Shown: positions 44,578 to 53,221, counted from the first letter of the stretch. The stretch is 64,000 nt of DNA from Acidovorax sp. KKS102 (GCF_000302535.1 NC_018708.1:3410001-3474000), one strand, 5' to 3'. Numbers and translations are program-made. Notes: generated from the sequence alone by a model not told the origin.

Positions 44578-44598
44578 CTATAGAGCTACAATCTATAG
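44578..44598. promoter_or_regulatory. Operator candidate for the XRE regulator
   Basis: Two CTATAG hexamers (44578-44583 and 44593-44598), each self-complementary and 15 bp apart, lie in an AT-rich patch about 45 bp upstream of the XRE start. They also offer TATAG-type -10 sequences in both directions. Confidence 0.45.
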
Positions 44599-44774
44599 TG
44601 TTCATTTGGTGTTCTACGTTTTTGTGCCTTTACGGAAATCCGCATCGGCGGGTTCCAGCAAAGCCACGCAAGCGCATCCGCGCTTGCGCACGAAGGCGTA
44701 AATCCGGTTTGGCGGTTCTGCGCTTGGGCGTGAAACCGCATCCGTGCATCATTGGATTTGTGGGATTGCCGACC

Positions 44775-45125
44775 ATGCCCCAGCCACTCGCCACCGTCCC
44801 GGAGCGCGCGCAACTGCTCGCCAACGGCGAGGCCCGCGCCGCTGGCCGGGCCATCGACCCGGTGCCCGTGGTGCGGCTGTTCACGCCGGACGCGCATGTG
44901 ACCTGGCTGCTGGCTGCGCTCGATCCCGCCGATGGCGACACCGCCTGGGGCCTCATCGACCTGGGAATCGGAATGCCGGCGCAAGGAACCGTCAAGCTGT
45001 CCGAGCTGGCTGGCATCGTCGGGCCGCATCAGCAGCCCGTGATGCGCGACCTCTATTTCCGCCCCACGCGCACGCTGTCGGAATACACCCGGCTGGCCGA
45101 GCGCGACGGGGCCATCCCGGACTGA
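44775..45125 (+). CDS. DUF2958 domain protein, copy 2
   Basis: A 116-residue paralogue of the protein at 33295: PERAQLLANGEARAAGRAID, PVVRLFTPDAHVTWLLAALD, GDTAWGLIDLGIGMPAQGTVKL and RDLYFRPTRTLSEYTRLAER. Both copies keep the RLFTPD/KLFTPD, TWLL and GxGMP blocks at the same positions. Function is unknown. A longer in-frame upstream stretch is possible, but ATG 44775 gives the same length as the paralogue. Confidence 0.84.
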   Translation: MPQPLATVPERAQLLANGEARAAGRAIDPVPVVRLFTPDAHVTWLLAALDPADGDTAWGLIDLGIGMPAQGTVKLSELAGIVGPHQQPVMRDLYFRPTRTLSEYTRLAERDGAIPD

Positions 45126-45434
45126 GTACGGCCTACTGTGGCTTTCTCAGTCTGGTGTCATGCCGGATAGGTCTTAATCGGCACTCTTGCGGCATACCCC
45201 GGCAAATCTGATCGAAACAGTCATGATGTCCGGCCTGGGCTGCGGCAGGCTGGCCTGTACGGCGTCCCACGGTCGGGGCGCTGCCACTGCCACATTGAGA
45301 CGGAAACCGCAACGCATCGGAGCCAATTGGTCTTGACAACCCGAGCCACAATTTTTACCCATGACGTTCTGACGATGGCGATGTAGCGCGTAGCCCGGCC
45401 GTGGCGGCGATTCCTGTTCCCAGGAGGTTGCGTC

Positions 45435-46208
45435 ATGGCCGATCGCGCCGCCGAGTCTTGGTATCCGACTGCCGCGTATCTGTACGTGCTGCATCTGGAC
45501 AGCCTTGCGCTCGCCTGGGAGTACCTGCGCAGGCACCCCGACTACCGGCTCGATTGGCTGCGCCATCGTCGCCGGTCACAGGCAGCACAGGACGCGGCGC
45601 ATCGCTGGGGCCTGCGCCTGCTGGAAGACCCGGCCCTGGATGCGCGCGACGCGCATCCGGCCTGGCAGCCCGGCCACGCTGCCGTGGTGCAACTCTACCC
45701 CGATGCCGATCCGCCCGTGGATGCCGAATCCTTCGCGTTCTGGCGTATCCCCGGCCATAAGCAACTGCTCCACGATGGCAAGGGGCTGGCGCTCACCGCA
45801 CGCAGCCCCGGCCATTGCCTGCGCTTCGCGCTCGCGCCTGGACTGGAAGACGGCATGGCCGTCGCCTATGCCCACCGCGGCGGCGCTGCCGCGCCTGCGC
45901 GCGGTCATGTGTTCGGCGCGGCACTGGCCGATGCCAGACGTAGGCCGACACCTGCCGCGCTGCTGGAACTGCACACCTTGCAGGCGCTCGACGCGACCCT
46001 GGCGGGTGCGTCCTTGCGCGACGTGGCCGAAGGTCTGTTCGGCGCCGATGCCGTGGCCGCCGACTGGCACGCCGATGGCGATCTGCGTGCCCGCGTGCGC
46101 CGCCTGGTGCGGCGCGGCGATGCGTTGATGCGCGGCGGCTACCGCCGCCTAGCACAACTGTCGCCGCTTGAGAAGGGACGTTTTGATGGAGACGCAAAAC
46201 GTCCCTGA
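45435..46208 (+). CDS. DUF6499/DUF2285 regulator-like protein
   Basis: A 257-residue protein of a type found in proteobacterial ICEs. The N-terminal DUF6499-like segment (DRAAESWYPTAAYLYVLHLD, LAWEYLRRHPDYRLDWLRHR) is followed by a DUF2285 domain in the C-terminal part (LLELHTLQALDATLAGASLR, VAEGLFGADAVAADW, RARVRRLVRRGDALMRGGYR). The C-terminal helices resemble a DNA-binding helix-turn-helix and these proteins are often called transcriptional regulators. A possible promoter with TTGACA (45333-45338) lies in the 309-bp gap upstream. An AlpA-like gene follows. Confidence 0.82.
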   Translation: MADRAAESWYPTAAYLYVLHLDSLALAWEYLRRHPDYRLDWLRHRRRSQAAQDAAHRWGLRLLEDPALDARDAHPAWQPGHAAVVQLYPDADPPVDAESFAFWRIPGHKQLLHDGKGLALTARSPGHCLRFALAPGLEDGMAVAYAHRGGAAAPARGHVFGAALADARRRPTPAALLELHTLQALDATLAGASLRDVAEGLFGADAVAADWHADGDLRARVRRLVRRGDALMRGGYRRLAQLSPLEKGRFDGDAKRP

Positions 46209-46292
46209 GCAGAGCAGCTTCGTTTTCTGAGACTGGCTTCCATCCGGTTGCGCTGTGTGGCCGGAGCTTTGCAACCGATGGAGGTTCATCTC

Positions 46293-46574
46293 ATGCGTCC
46301 CGCTCCTTTGCGGCCTGCCGCCGCTGTCTCAACTGCTGCCGCGCAGCCCCAACGCTATCTGACCAACGACGAAGCCGCCGAATACCTGCGCCTGTCGCCG
46401 CGCACGCTGGAAAAGCAGCGCGTGATCGGCGGCGGCCCGCGCTTTCGCAAGTTCGGCCGGCGCGTCATGTACGCCGTGGCCGACCTCGATGCCTGGGCCG
46501 CCGACCGCAGCTTCGAGACGACTTCCGATCCCGAATACGCCGAGCACCACTCGGCCGACAGCCGTGCGCGCTGA
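46293..46574 (+). CDS. AlpA/excisionase-like helix-turn-helix protein
   Basis: A 93-residue MerR-like helix-turn-helix protein: RYLTNDEAAEYLRLSPRTLEK, GGPRFRKFGRRVMYAVADLDAW. This is the HTH_17/AlpA excisionase fold. GGAGGT at 46280-46285 supports ATG 46293. On this ICE class it sits just before repA and may regulate the replication or transfer genes, or assist excision. Confidence 0.88.
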   Translation: MRPAPLRPAAAVSTAAAQPQRYLTNDEAAEYLRLSPRTLEKQRVIGGGPRFRKFGRRVMYAVADLDAWAADRSFETTSDPEYAEHHSADSRAR

Positions 46575-46600
46575 CCACTGGAGCGCGGGAGGCCATCGCC

Positions 46601-47458
46601 ATGTCCAGCCCTGCGCTGCCGTCCCGGCAGCGGCCGTTGCAAGAGCGCGAACAGCTCGACCTGTTCCGCGCCTTGCCCGGCGACATGGCGCCGCGCGACA
46701 GCCAGGACTTGATGGCCTTTCCGTTCTTCTCGCTGGCGAAGTCGCGGCGCGTCGCGCCGATCGACTTCCGGGCGGGGAACGTCACGATCCGCGTGGAAGG
46801 CACGGCCGAGCATGGCATCGCCACGATTTGGGACGCGGACGTGCTGATATGGGCGGCCTCGCAGATCGTGGAAGCCCGCGACGCGGGCTTCCGCTCGTCG
46901 CGGCTGATGCAGGCCACGCCCTACGAGATCCTGCGGTTCATCGGGCGCGGTACGTCGCTGCGCGACTACCAGCGCCTCAAGGCCGCCCTCGACCGGCTGC
47001 AATCGACCACGGTGGCCACGTCGATCCGCGAGACGACCGGACGGCGCCTGCATCGCTTCTCGTGGATCAACGAGTGGAAGGAACTGGCCGATGCCAAGGG
47101 CACGCCCTTGGGGCTGGAGCTGATCTTGCCGGACTGGTTCTATGCCGGCGTCATGGACGCCGCCCTGGTGCTGACCATCGACCCGGCGTATTTCCGGCTG
47201 ACGGGCGGCATCGAGCGCTGGCTGTACCGGCTGGTGCGCAAGCACGGTGGCCGACAGCCGGGCGGCTGGCAGTTCGATTTCCGACACCTGTATCGGAAAT
47301 CGGGCAGCGCTACGCGCTTCTCGGACTTCGCCTACGACCTGCGCACGCTGGTCGCGCGGCAGTCGCTGCCGGGCTACGCCCTGGGCATCGAGCGGATGCC
47401 GGACAACGGCGCCGAGCTGCTGACCTTTCGGCCCGTGCCATACACGGCACGGGGATAA
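46601..47458 (+). CDS. repA: Replication initiator protein A
   Basis: A 285-residue protein of the RPA (replication initiator protein A) family of broad-host-range elements: EREQLDLFRALPGDMAPRDS, DLMAFPFFSLAKSRRVAPIDF, WDADVLIWAASQIVEA, TPYEILRFIGRGTSLRDYQRL and YFRLTGGIERWLYRLVRKHG. It would bind the iterons that follow immediately (47483-47548) and allow replication of the excised circle. It is followed by parA, giving a repA-iterons-parA maintenance block. Confidence 0.92.
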   Translation: MSSPALPSRQRPLQEREQLDLFRALPGDMAPRDSQDLMAFPFFSLAKSRRVAPIDFRAGNVTIRVEGTAEHGIATIWDADVLIWAASQIVEARDAGFRSSRLMQATPYEILRFIGRGTSLRDYQRLKAALDRLQSTTVATSIRETTGRRLHRFSWINEWKELADAKGTPLGLELILPDWFYAGVMDAALVLTIDPAYFRLTGGIERWLYRLVRKHGGRQPGGWQFDFRHLYRKSGSATRFSDFAYDLRTLVARQSLPGYALGIERMPDNGAELLTFRPVPYTARG

Positions 47459-47482
47459 ACGGTGCGCAACTTGTGGACGGGC

Positions 47483-47548
47483 TCGTGCTATCAGGAGTAC
47501 GAGGTATCGTGCTATCGGGAGTACGGCTATCGTGCTATCAGGAGTACG
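47483..47548. repeat. Three iterons downstream of repA (putative oriV)
   Basis: Three direct copies of the 19-bp unit TCGTGCTATCAGGAGTACG at 47483-47501, 47507-47525 (one change) and 47530-47548. Their starts are 24 and 23 bp apart, about two helical turns, so bound RepA would lie on one face. They begin 25 bp after repA. An AT-richer stretch (47590-47625) follows, as in iteron-type plasmid origins. Confidence 0.85.
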
Positions 47549-47711
47549 AATCGGCCGCAAAGCCAATAACGGCGCGGGTTTGCGGCCCCTCTAACTTCCC
47601 TAACTTAAAACCTCTAACTGGTAGTAGAAGCGCCGCGCCACGGTGGACAACCGCCACGCGGCACGAAGCGCAGCGGCAACAGCCCGGCTTTCCAACACGG
47701 AGGGCCGCGCC

Positions 47712-48350
47712 ATGATCGTTGCTCTGCTCAACCAGAAAGGCGGCGTGGGCAAGACCACGCTCGCCACGCACATCGCTGGAGAGTTGGCGATGCGCGGCCA
47801 GCACGTCGTGCTGCTGGATGCCGACCCGCAAGGCTCATCGCTGGACTGGACGCAGCGCAGAAGCCAGCAAGGCTTGCCAAGGCTGTTCAGCGCCGTGGGC
47901 CTCGCACGCGAAACGCTGCATCAGGAGGCGCCAGAACTCGCCTGGCGGGCCGATCACGTCGTCATCGACGGGCCGCCCAGGATCGCCGCCTTGGCGCGCT
48001 CCGCGCTGCTGGCGGCCGAGCGCGTGCTGATTCCGGTGCAGCCCAGCCCCTACGACCTGTGGGCCAGCGCGGAGATGGTGGCGCTGATCCGCGAAGCGCA
48101 GGTGTTTCGGCCTGCGCTGCGCGCGGCCTTCGTCATCAATCGGCGCGTCAGTACCACCGTGATCGGACGCGAAGCGCGCCAGGCACTCGCCGACCAGCCG
48201 CTTCCTGCGCTGCGCGCGGAAGTGCATCAACGCATCGTGTTCGCCGACAGCGTGGCCGCTGGACGGCTTGCACGCGAGACGGCGCCGGACAGCGCCGCCG
48301 CGCGCGAAATCACCGCGCTGGTGGACGAACTGTTGCGGTGGACGCCATGA
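47712..48350 (+). CDS. parA: ParA-family partition ATPase
   Basis: A 212-residue small ParA/Soj ATPase. The deviant Walker A is LLNQKGGVGKTTLATHIAGE, Walker A' is VVLLDADPQGSSLDW, and Walker B is DHVVIDGPPRIAALARS. Proteins of this length lack the N-terminal DNA-binding domain of P1-type ParA. It probably stabilises the circular form of the ICE. It overlaps the next small gene by 4 nt, starting a coupled series parA, small ORF, DUF2840, traF. Confidence 0.92.
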   Translation: MIVALLNQKGGVGKTTLATHIAGELAMRGQHVVLLDADPQGSSLDWTQRRSQQGLPRLFSAVGLARETLHQEAPELAWRADHVVIDGPPRIAALARSALLAAERVLIPVQPSPYDLWASAEMVALIREAQVFRPALRAAFVINRRVSTTVIGREARQALADQPLPALRAEVHQRIVFADSVAAGRLARETAPDSAAAREITALVDELLRWTP

Positions 48351-48631
48351 CCGCAAAGCCGCCACCGAACGGCAAACGCTCGGTCAAGCGCGTCGGCATC
48401 GGCGCGCGTCCGCCCGCGAATCCGCACGCCGAGGCGTGGATTCGCCAGGGCGACGCCGATGCGCTGGGCAAGGGCGACCTCTACACCGCCCGCCTGACCC
48501 TCGACATCACGCCCGCGATGCGGGCGCGCATCAAGGTGTCGGCCTTCACGCAAGGCGTGACGGTGGCCGATCTGCTGCGCGGCCTGCTTGAGCGCGAGTT
48601 TCCAGAACACCGCAGGGAAAACACCCCATGA
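48347..48631 (+). CDS. Small ParA-associated partition protein
   Basis: A 94-residue basic protein directly after parA with a 4-nt overlap. Its C-terminal half (LYTARLTLDITPAMRARIKVSAFTQGVTVADLLRGLLEREF) looks like a ribbon-helix-helix fold of the type used by small centromere-binding partners of ParA. The N-terminal third is a disordered, basic arm. It probably binds a centromere-like site nearby. I infer this from position and fold pattern. Confidence 0.72.
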   Translation: MTAKPPPNGKRSVKRVGIGARPPANPHAEAWIRQGDADALGKGDLYTARLTLDITPAMRARIKVSAFTQGVTVADLLRGLLEREFPEHRRENTP

Positions 48632-49161
48632 CCACATCCGCTTCGCCTGTCGCTGGCGCGGCCACGGCTGCGCTCGCAGCATCTTTCGGCCAGCCTGCCA
48701 GCGCACCGCTGACGCGCGTGGCGCTGGCCTACATCGAACCGCGCTTCAAGCTCTACCTGCGCTTCGGCGAACCTGCGCGCACGCTCCAGCTCGACCGCTG
48801 GCGGCGCTGCGCGGTGTTCCTGCCGGGTGCCATGTTCTGCCGCATCCGCTGGCATGCCAACGACTACGGCACGATCCGCTGGCAGCTCATGGTGATGCAG
48901 GCTTGCACGCCGTTCGATGCGGCGCAGCGCATCCCCGGCGTGCAGCCTGGCGCGCGCCTGCTGCTGCACGCCGAAGGGGAGAACCAGGTGCGCGCCGTGC
49001 TGGAGCGCATCGACTCCATCGAGGCGCTGGGCATCGCGCCTATCGGTGCGTCGCCCGCGTACTGGCGCACGCTCGCCAACCGGCTCGCCGCGCGCCTGCC
49101 GTTGCCCGAATACACCGCCGAGCGGCACGCCGCCTGGCTGACCGGGAGGGCGCTGCCATGA
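48628..49161 (+). CDS. DUF2840 family protein
   Basis: A 177-residue protein of the DUF2840 family, restricted to Tn4371-like ICEs and related elements: RVALAYIEPRFKLYLRFGEPAR, RCAVFLPGAMFCRIRWHANDYGTIRWQLMVMQA and PGARLLLHAEGENQVRAVLERIDSIEAL. Function is unknown. It overlaps both the upstream partition gene and the downstream traF by 4 nt, so translation of the block is coupled. Confidence 0.88.
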   Translation: MTTSASPVAGAATAALAASFGQPASAPLTRVALAYIEPRFKLYLRFGEPARTLQLDRWRRCAVFLPGAMFCRIRWHANDYGTIRWQLMVMQACTPFDAAQRIPGVQPGARLLLHAEGENQVRAVLERIDSIEALGIAPIGASPAYWRTLANRLAARLPLPEYTAERHAAWLTGRALP

Positions 49162-49754
49162 CCGCCGTTTCCCCTGCCTGCACCGAGCCGCGTCCTCGCG
49201 CGCCCCGCGCACGTTTGCGCGCTCGCCTCGTGCTGGCGAGCCTGTCCGCCTGGGGCCTCGCTGCGCTGGCCTGGGCGTCCTTCGTGCATCCGCTGCCGCG
49301 CCTGATCTACAACCCGTCCGACAGCGTGGCGGTCGGCTGGTATCGCGTCGATCCGCTGGGCCGTAAGCCCGGCTCGCTGCCACGCCCCTTGTCCGTGGGC
49401 AGCATCGTCCTGACCACGCTGCCGCCAGACGCTGCCGCGCTGGCCGCGCAGCGCGGCTACCTGCCGGCGCGCGTCCCGCTGCTCAAGCGCGTGGGCGCCA
49501 TCGCGCCGCAGGAGGTGTGCATCACTGGCCGCATCGTCCGCATCGACGGCGTGCCTTCGGCCGCCGCGCTGCCCGCCGACCGCTGGGGCCGGCCGCTGCC
49601 ATCCTGGCAGCAGTGCCGTCGCCTTGAAGCTGGCGAACTGTTCCTGCTCAGTGTGACCAACCCGGCGTCGTTCGACAGCCGGTATTTCGGGCCGGTCAGC
49701 GCATCCGCCGTGATCGGCGTCGCGCATCCGGTCTGGCTGGAGTCTCGCCCATGA
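49158..49754 (+). CDS. traF: TraF-like S26 signal peptidase (conjugation)
   Basis: A 198-residue periplasm-facing protease with one N-terminal membrane segment (LVLASLSAWGLAALAWASF). The catalytic serine is in YNPSDSVAVGWYRVDPL and the catalytic lysine in VPLLKRVGAIAPQEVCITG. TraF of RP4 cyclises or matures the conjugative pilin, so this enzyme probably prepares TrbC-type pilin encoded further right. Its start overlaps DUF2840 by 4 nt. Confidence 0.9.
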   Translation: MTAVSPACTEPRPRAPRARLRARLVLASLSAWGLAALAWASFVHPLPRLIYNPSDSVAVGWYRVDPLGRKPGSLPRPLSVGSIVLTTLPPDAAALAAQRGYLPARVPLLKRVGAIAPQEVCITGRIVRIDGVPSAAALPADRWGRPLPSWQQCRRLEAGELFLLSVTNPASFDSRYFGPVSASAVIGVAHPVWLESRP

Positions 49755-50218
49755 TGGCCGCCGACTCGCTGCACGTTGCCGTGCATTTCATCGTGCCATC
49801 GGGCGTGTCGTTCTGCTGTCCGTCGCCATGCTGTCGCGCGTGCAGTGCGAGCGCATCCGCGCCGCACTTCGCGCTGCCTTCGGCGCAGCCGTCCCACGTG
49901 CAGGCGTCTTGCCTCGAACGCGCCCGGCCTGCGGCCCTCACCGCGCTGGTTCGCGCGTTCGCCGGCGCGCTGGCTGCTCGCGCAGCAGCGCCGCCGGGCC
50001 GCCGCGGCCCGGAGCGCCAGCGAGGGGCAAAGGCGGAAGGCAAGACAAAAGGACGCGGCACCGGGCCGCGTCGAAAGCCTGTCTGCACGTGGGGGTGGCG
50101 CGGCACGGAGCGGCTTTGCCGCCGTGCCGCTTGGGGCGCGAAGCCCGCGCCGATGCAGTCATGTCCACGTGCTTCGCACGCCCGGACACGCCAGAGCTTG
50201 CAGGGAGCCCAGCCATGA
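49751..50218 (+). CDS. Doubtful ORF between traF and the relaxase
   Basis: A 155-residue frame overlaps the traF stop by 4 nt and the relaxase start by 4 nt, which would suit a coupled gene. However, its product is Arg/Ala/Pro/Cys-rich and low-complexity, with no recognisable domain. Sequence between traF and the relaxase may instead hold the origin of transfer. I give it low confidence. Confidence 0.25.
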   Translation: MMAADSLHVAVHFIVPSGVSFCCPSPCCRACSASASAPHFALPSAQPSHVQASCLERARPAALTALVRAFAGALAARAAAPPGRRGPERQRGAKAEGKTKGRGTGPRRKPVCTWGWRGTERLCRRAAWGAKPAPMQSCPRASHARTRQSLQGAQP

Positions 50219-52188
50219 CCAACCGCCGCGATGACGATTTCCGCATCCGCCCCAGCGCCCCGAAGAACCGGGGCCAGGGCTTCGTTTCCAAGGTACTCAA
50301 GCAGGCGGGCAAGGCCAGCAGCGGCAAGTCCACGGTGCGCCGTCCGGGATCGGCGCGGAGCACTGGCCAGCGCCCCGGCTCGCGCCTGGGGCGCGGCCAC
50401 ACGGCGGCGCGCTTCGCGGGCGCGAAGCTGACGCCCATGTCGCGGCGCGTGACCATCAAGACGCTGCTGGTGAATCACCAGCGGGCCAGCCCGCAGTCGC
50501 TCGCCAAGCACCTGCGCTACATCGAGCGAGATGGCGTGGGCCGCGACGGCGAGCCGGGCCAAGCCTACGGGCCGCAGACCGACACCGCCGACCTCGACGC
50601 CTTCAAGGAACGCTGCGCCGACGACCGGCACCATTTCCGCTTCATCCTTTCGCCCGAGGATGGCGCGGAGCTGGAAGACCTGCGCAACTATACCCGGCAT
50701 CTGGTGAACCGCATGGAAGCCGACCTGGGCACGCGGCTGGATTGGGTGGCGGTGGATCACTGGAACACCGACAACCCGCATACCCACCTGATCGTGCGCG
50801 GGCGCGACGACACAGGCAAAGACCTCATCATCGCGGGCGACTACATCGCCGATGGCTTCCGCCACCGCGCCGCCGAGCTGGCGACCGAATGGCTTGGGCC
50901 GCGCACCGAGCTGGAGATCCAGCAGACCTTGCAGCGCGAGGTGGAGCAAGAGCGGTGGACGAGCCTGGATCGCACCTTGAAGCGCGAGGCCGGCGACGAT
51001 GGCCTGGTGCATGTCGAACGGCTCAACGAACCCCGCTTGCAGCGCCAGCGCCTGCTGCTGATCGGCCGCCTGCAACGCTTGCAGCGCCTGGGCCTGGTCG
51101 ACGAGACGCAGCCCGGCACCTGGGCTATCCACGCCGATGCCGACAAGACCCTGCGCGCCCTGGGCGAGCGCGGCGACGTCATCCGCACCATGCAGCGGGC
51201 CATGCGCGGCGAGCCGCGTGAACTGGCGGTGTTCGAGCCGGGCGACGATGGCCGAACCATCCTGGGGCGCGTGGCCGCGAAGGGGCTGGCCGACGAGCTG
51301 CGCGACCGGAGCTATCTGGTCATCGACGGGGTGGACGGCAAGGCCCACTACGTCGCGCTCAACGCCCGCGACGAGCTAGCGAACTATCCGACCTGCGCCG
51401 TGGTGGAGGTGAAGGGATCGGCCGACGTGCGTGCGGCCGACAGGAACATCGCCGCGCTGGCGAGCGATGGCCTGTACCGCACCGACCATCACTTGGCCGT
51501 GGCACAGGGTCAGGCCGTGCCCGGACGCGATCCGCAGGAGGTCGTGGCGGCCCATGTCCGCCGGCTGGAAGCCCTGCGCCGGGCGGGCATCGTGGAGCGC
51601 GTGGCCGAGGGACTATGGAAGGTGCCGGGCGACCTGGCCGAGCGTGGCCGCCAGTGCGACGCGCAGCGGCTGGGCGGCGTGGCCGTGGAGCTGAAATCGC
51701 ACCTTCCAATTGAGCGGCAGGCCCGCGTGATCGGGGCCACCTGGCTTGACCAGCAACTGATCGGCGGCGGCCGCGGGCTGGGCGACATGGGCTTTGGCGG
51801 CGACGCCAAGCAGGCCATGCAGCAGCGCGCCGACTTCCTCGAAGGACAGGGGCTGGCGCAGCGGCGCGGGCAGCGCGTGATCCTCGCCCGCAACCTGCTG
51901 GGTACGCTGCGAAGCCGGGAACTGGTGCAGGCCGCGAAGGACATTACCGCCGAAACCGGCCTGGAGCATCGGCCCGTGTCCGACGGCCAGCGCGTGACTG
52001 GCATCTACCGGCGCTCCGTCATGCTCGCCAGCGGACGCTACGCCATGGTCGATGATGGCATGGGTTTCAGCCTGGTGCCCTGGAAGCCGGTGATCGAACA
52101 GCGGCTGGGGCAGCAAGTCGCGGCCACAGTGCGCGGTGGCGGGGTGTCTTGGGATATTGGGCGTACACGCGGGCCAGCTATCAGTTGA
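50215..52188 (+). CDS. VirD2-type relaxase with DUF3363 domain
   Basis: A 657-residue relaxase/mobilisation nuclease. A basic N-terminal arm (SKVLKQAGKASSGKSTVRR) precedes the nuclease domain with HLRYIERDGVGRDGEPGQAY, HFRFILSPEDGAELEDLRNY and the metal-binding VDHWNTDNPHTHLIVRG histidines. The C-terminal 400 residues are DUF3363. It would nick oriT and pilot the strand into the recipient. It appears intact, ending shortly after WKPVIEQRLGQQV. In related ICEs the coupling protein and T4SS genes follow, but here the bph cargo does. Confidence 0.92.
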   Translation: MTNRRDDDFRIRPSAPKNRGQGFVSKVLKQAGKASSGKSTVRRPGSARSTGQRPGSRLGRGHTAARFAGAKLTPMSRRVTIKTLLVNHQRASPQSLAKHLRYIERDGVGRDGEPGQAYGPQTDTADLDAFKERCADDRHHFRFILSPEDGAELEDLRNYTRHLVNRMEADLGTRLDWVAVDHWNTDNPHTHLIVRGRDDTGKDLIIAGDYIADGFRHRAAELATEWLGPRTELEIQQTLQREVEQERWTSLDRTLKREAGDDGLVHVERLNEPRLQRQRLLLIGRLQRLQRLGLVDETQPGTWAIHADADKTLRALGERGDVIRTMQRAMRGEPRELAVFEPGDDGRTILGRVAAKGLADELRDRSYLVIDGVDGKAHYVALNARDELANYPTCAVVEVKGSADVRAADRNIAALASDGLYRTDHHLAVAQGQAVPGRDPQEVVAAHVRRLEALRRAGIVERVAEGLWKVPGDLAERGRQCDAQRLGGVAVELKSHLPIERQARVIGATWLDQQLIGGGRGLGDMGFGGDAKQAMQQRADFLEGQGLAQRRGQRVILARNLLGTLRSRELVQAAKDITAETGLEHRPVSDGQRVTGIYRRSVMLASGRYAMVDDGMGFSLVPWKPVIEQRLGQQVAATVRGGGVSWDIGRTRGPAIS

Positions 52189-52192
52189 GGCG

Positions 52193-52290
52193 GTGACCTC
52201 CAGCGTCGCGAGTTGCTGAACCAGCTTTGGGTCCACCACCGAGGCGGTGAAGTCGAAGCCCATTAGGTCCCGGTGCATGGGGAAACGGGT
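52193..52290 (-). pseudogene. Remnant of an IS21-type istB helper gene
   Basis: Read on the minus strand just past the bphS stop, this stretch encodes TSTRFPMHRDLMGFDFTASV followed by VDPKLVQQLATLEV, which matches the segment of IstB ATPases just before the Walker A motif (RFPxxRDLxGFDF). Both ends are missing: it begins at the bphS end and is cut at the relaxase end. It marks an old insertion-sequence event at the junction between ICE backbone and bph cargo. Confidence 0.65.
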
Positions 52291-52295
52291 CGAGG

Positions 52296-53075
52296 TCAGA
52301 CCTTCCTCAGCAATCCATTTGCTCGAATCACATTCGCGGAGCGGCGAATATGCTGCGAGAGGGCCGAAACCGCCCGATCTACATCACGGGCCATCGCCGC
52401 GTCGAAGATTGTCTTGTGCTCCTCGTGCACTTCGGCAGGAAGTGGGCCTTGCGTGCCGGACAACCTGCGGTAGCGCTCAGAGTTTCGAAGCAGGATTTCT
52501 CTGAAGTTCGCGAGCCATTTGGACGGAGAGGCGGCCATGAGTGCGTTGTGGAACTCCAAGTTCCTCGCTTCCCACGCGTCGAAGGCCTCTGCCGGATTGG
52601 CCTCGACTCGTTCCTGCGCCCTCGTCAGTCGACGGAAACTGGTGACGAGTTGGTCTTCCCAGCCGTCCCCACCGAGGTTGATGCTTTCGACGAGGGCGGC
52701 GCTTTCCAACATGATGCGCGCACTCGTCAGGTCATCAAGATCGCAAAGCGACATTGGGGCCACCCTGAACCCCTTCTGTCCTTCAGCGACGACCAGACGG
52801 TCTCCAATCAGGCGCGTCAATGCTTCCCGCAGAGTGCTGCCGCTGACGCCCAGCGATGACTTGAGCGTCTCGAGGTGGAGCCTAGAGCTCTGTGGGTAGC
52901 TTCCCCTCAAGATTGCGTCACGGAGGGTTGCATAGGTGGATTCGATGGCGGTTACGGCTTTCTTCTCTTTCGGCCCGACATTGAATTCTGCCAGTGCCCC
53001 TTCGGGCAGTCTTGCTGACTCAATCAATCGAGGCAGAACTGCTTGATCTTGCTTTGTCATGGTCTTCGGTTTCAT
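52296..53075 (-). CDS. bphS: BphS, GntR-family repressor of the bph operon
   Basis: A 259-residue FadR-type GntR regulator: a winged helix at about 35-100 (ATLRDAILRGSYPQSSRLHLE, LKSSLGVSGSTLREALTRLIG) followed by an FCD domain. In Acidovorax sp. KKS102 the homologous BphS represses the pE promoter and is released by the ring-cleavage product HOPDA. Its place directly before the bph genes, in divergent orientation, supports the same role. An IS5-type element now lies 182 bp upstream of its start. A second in-frame ATG five codons in is an alternative start. Confidence 0.85.
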   Translation of the reverse strand: MKPKTMTKQDQAVLPRLIESARLPEGALAEFNVGPKEKKAVTAIESTYATLRDAILRGSYPQSSRLHLETLKSSLGVSGSTLREALTRLIGDRLVVAEGQKGFRVAPMSLCDLDDLTSARIMLESAALVESINLGGDGWEDQLVTSFRRLTRAQERVEANPAEAFDAWEARNLEFHNALMAASPSKWLANFREILLRNSERYRRLSGTQGPLPAEVHEEHKTIFDAAMARDVDRAVSALSQHIRRSANVIRANGLLRKV

Positions 53076-53207
53076 TGTTTGGTTGTAGACAGCATTGTGC
53101 GATCAAGGACTGACGTGACAGCCCGGTCCGCGTGACGCCGCTGGCCGCAGGCCCGCTCCACGTGCTCACCATAGTGTTGCATGCTCGTGCTGCAGGGCCA
53201 ACGTAGC

Positions 53208-53221
53208 CCGCACCGGTGCGG
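53208..53221. promoter_or_regulatory. 14-bp palindrome upstream of bphS
   Basis: A perfect palindrome CCGCACCGGTGCGG lies about 135 bp upstream of the bphS start, between bphS and the IS element. It may be an operator or a structural element; the function is inferred only from symmetry. Confidence 0.3.

Noticed and set aside
47483-47548. CRISPR array
   Set aside because: Three 19-bp repeats with 4-5-bp gaps are too short and too close; they fit iterons.
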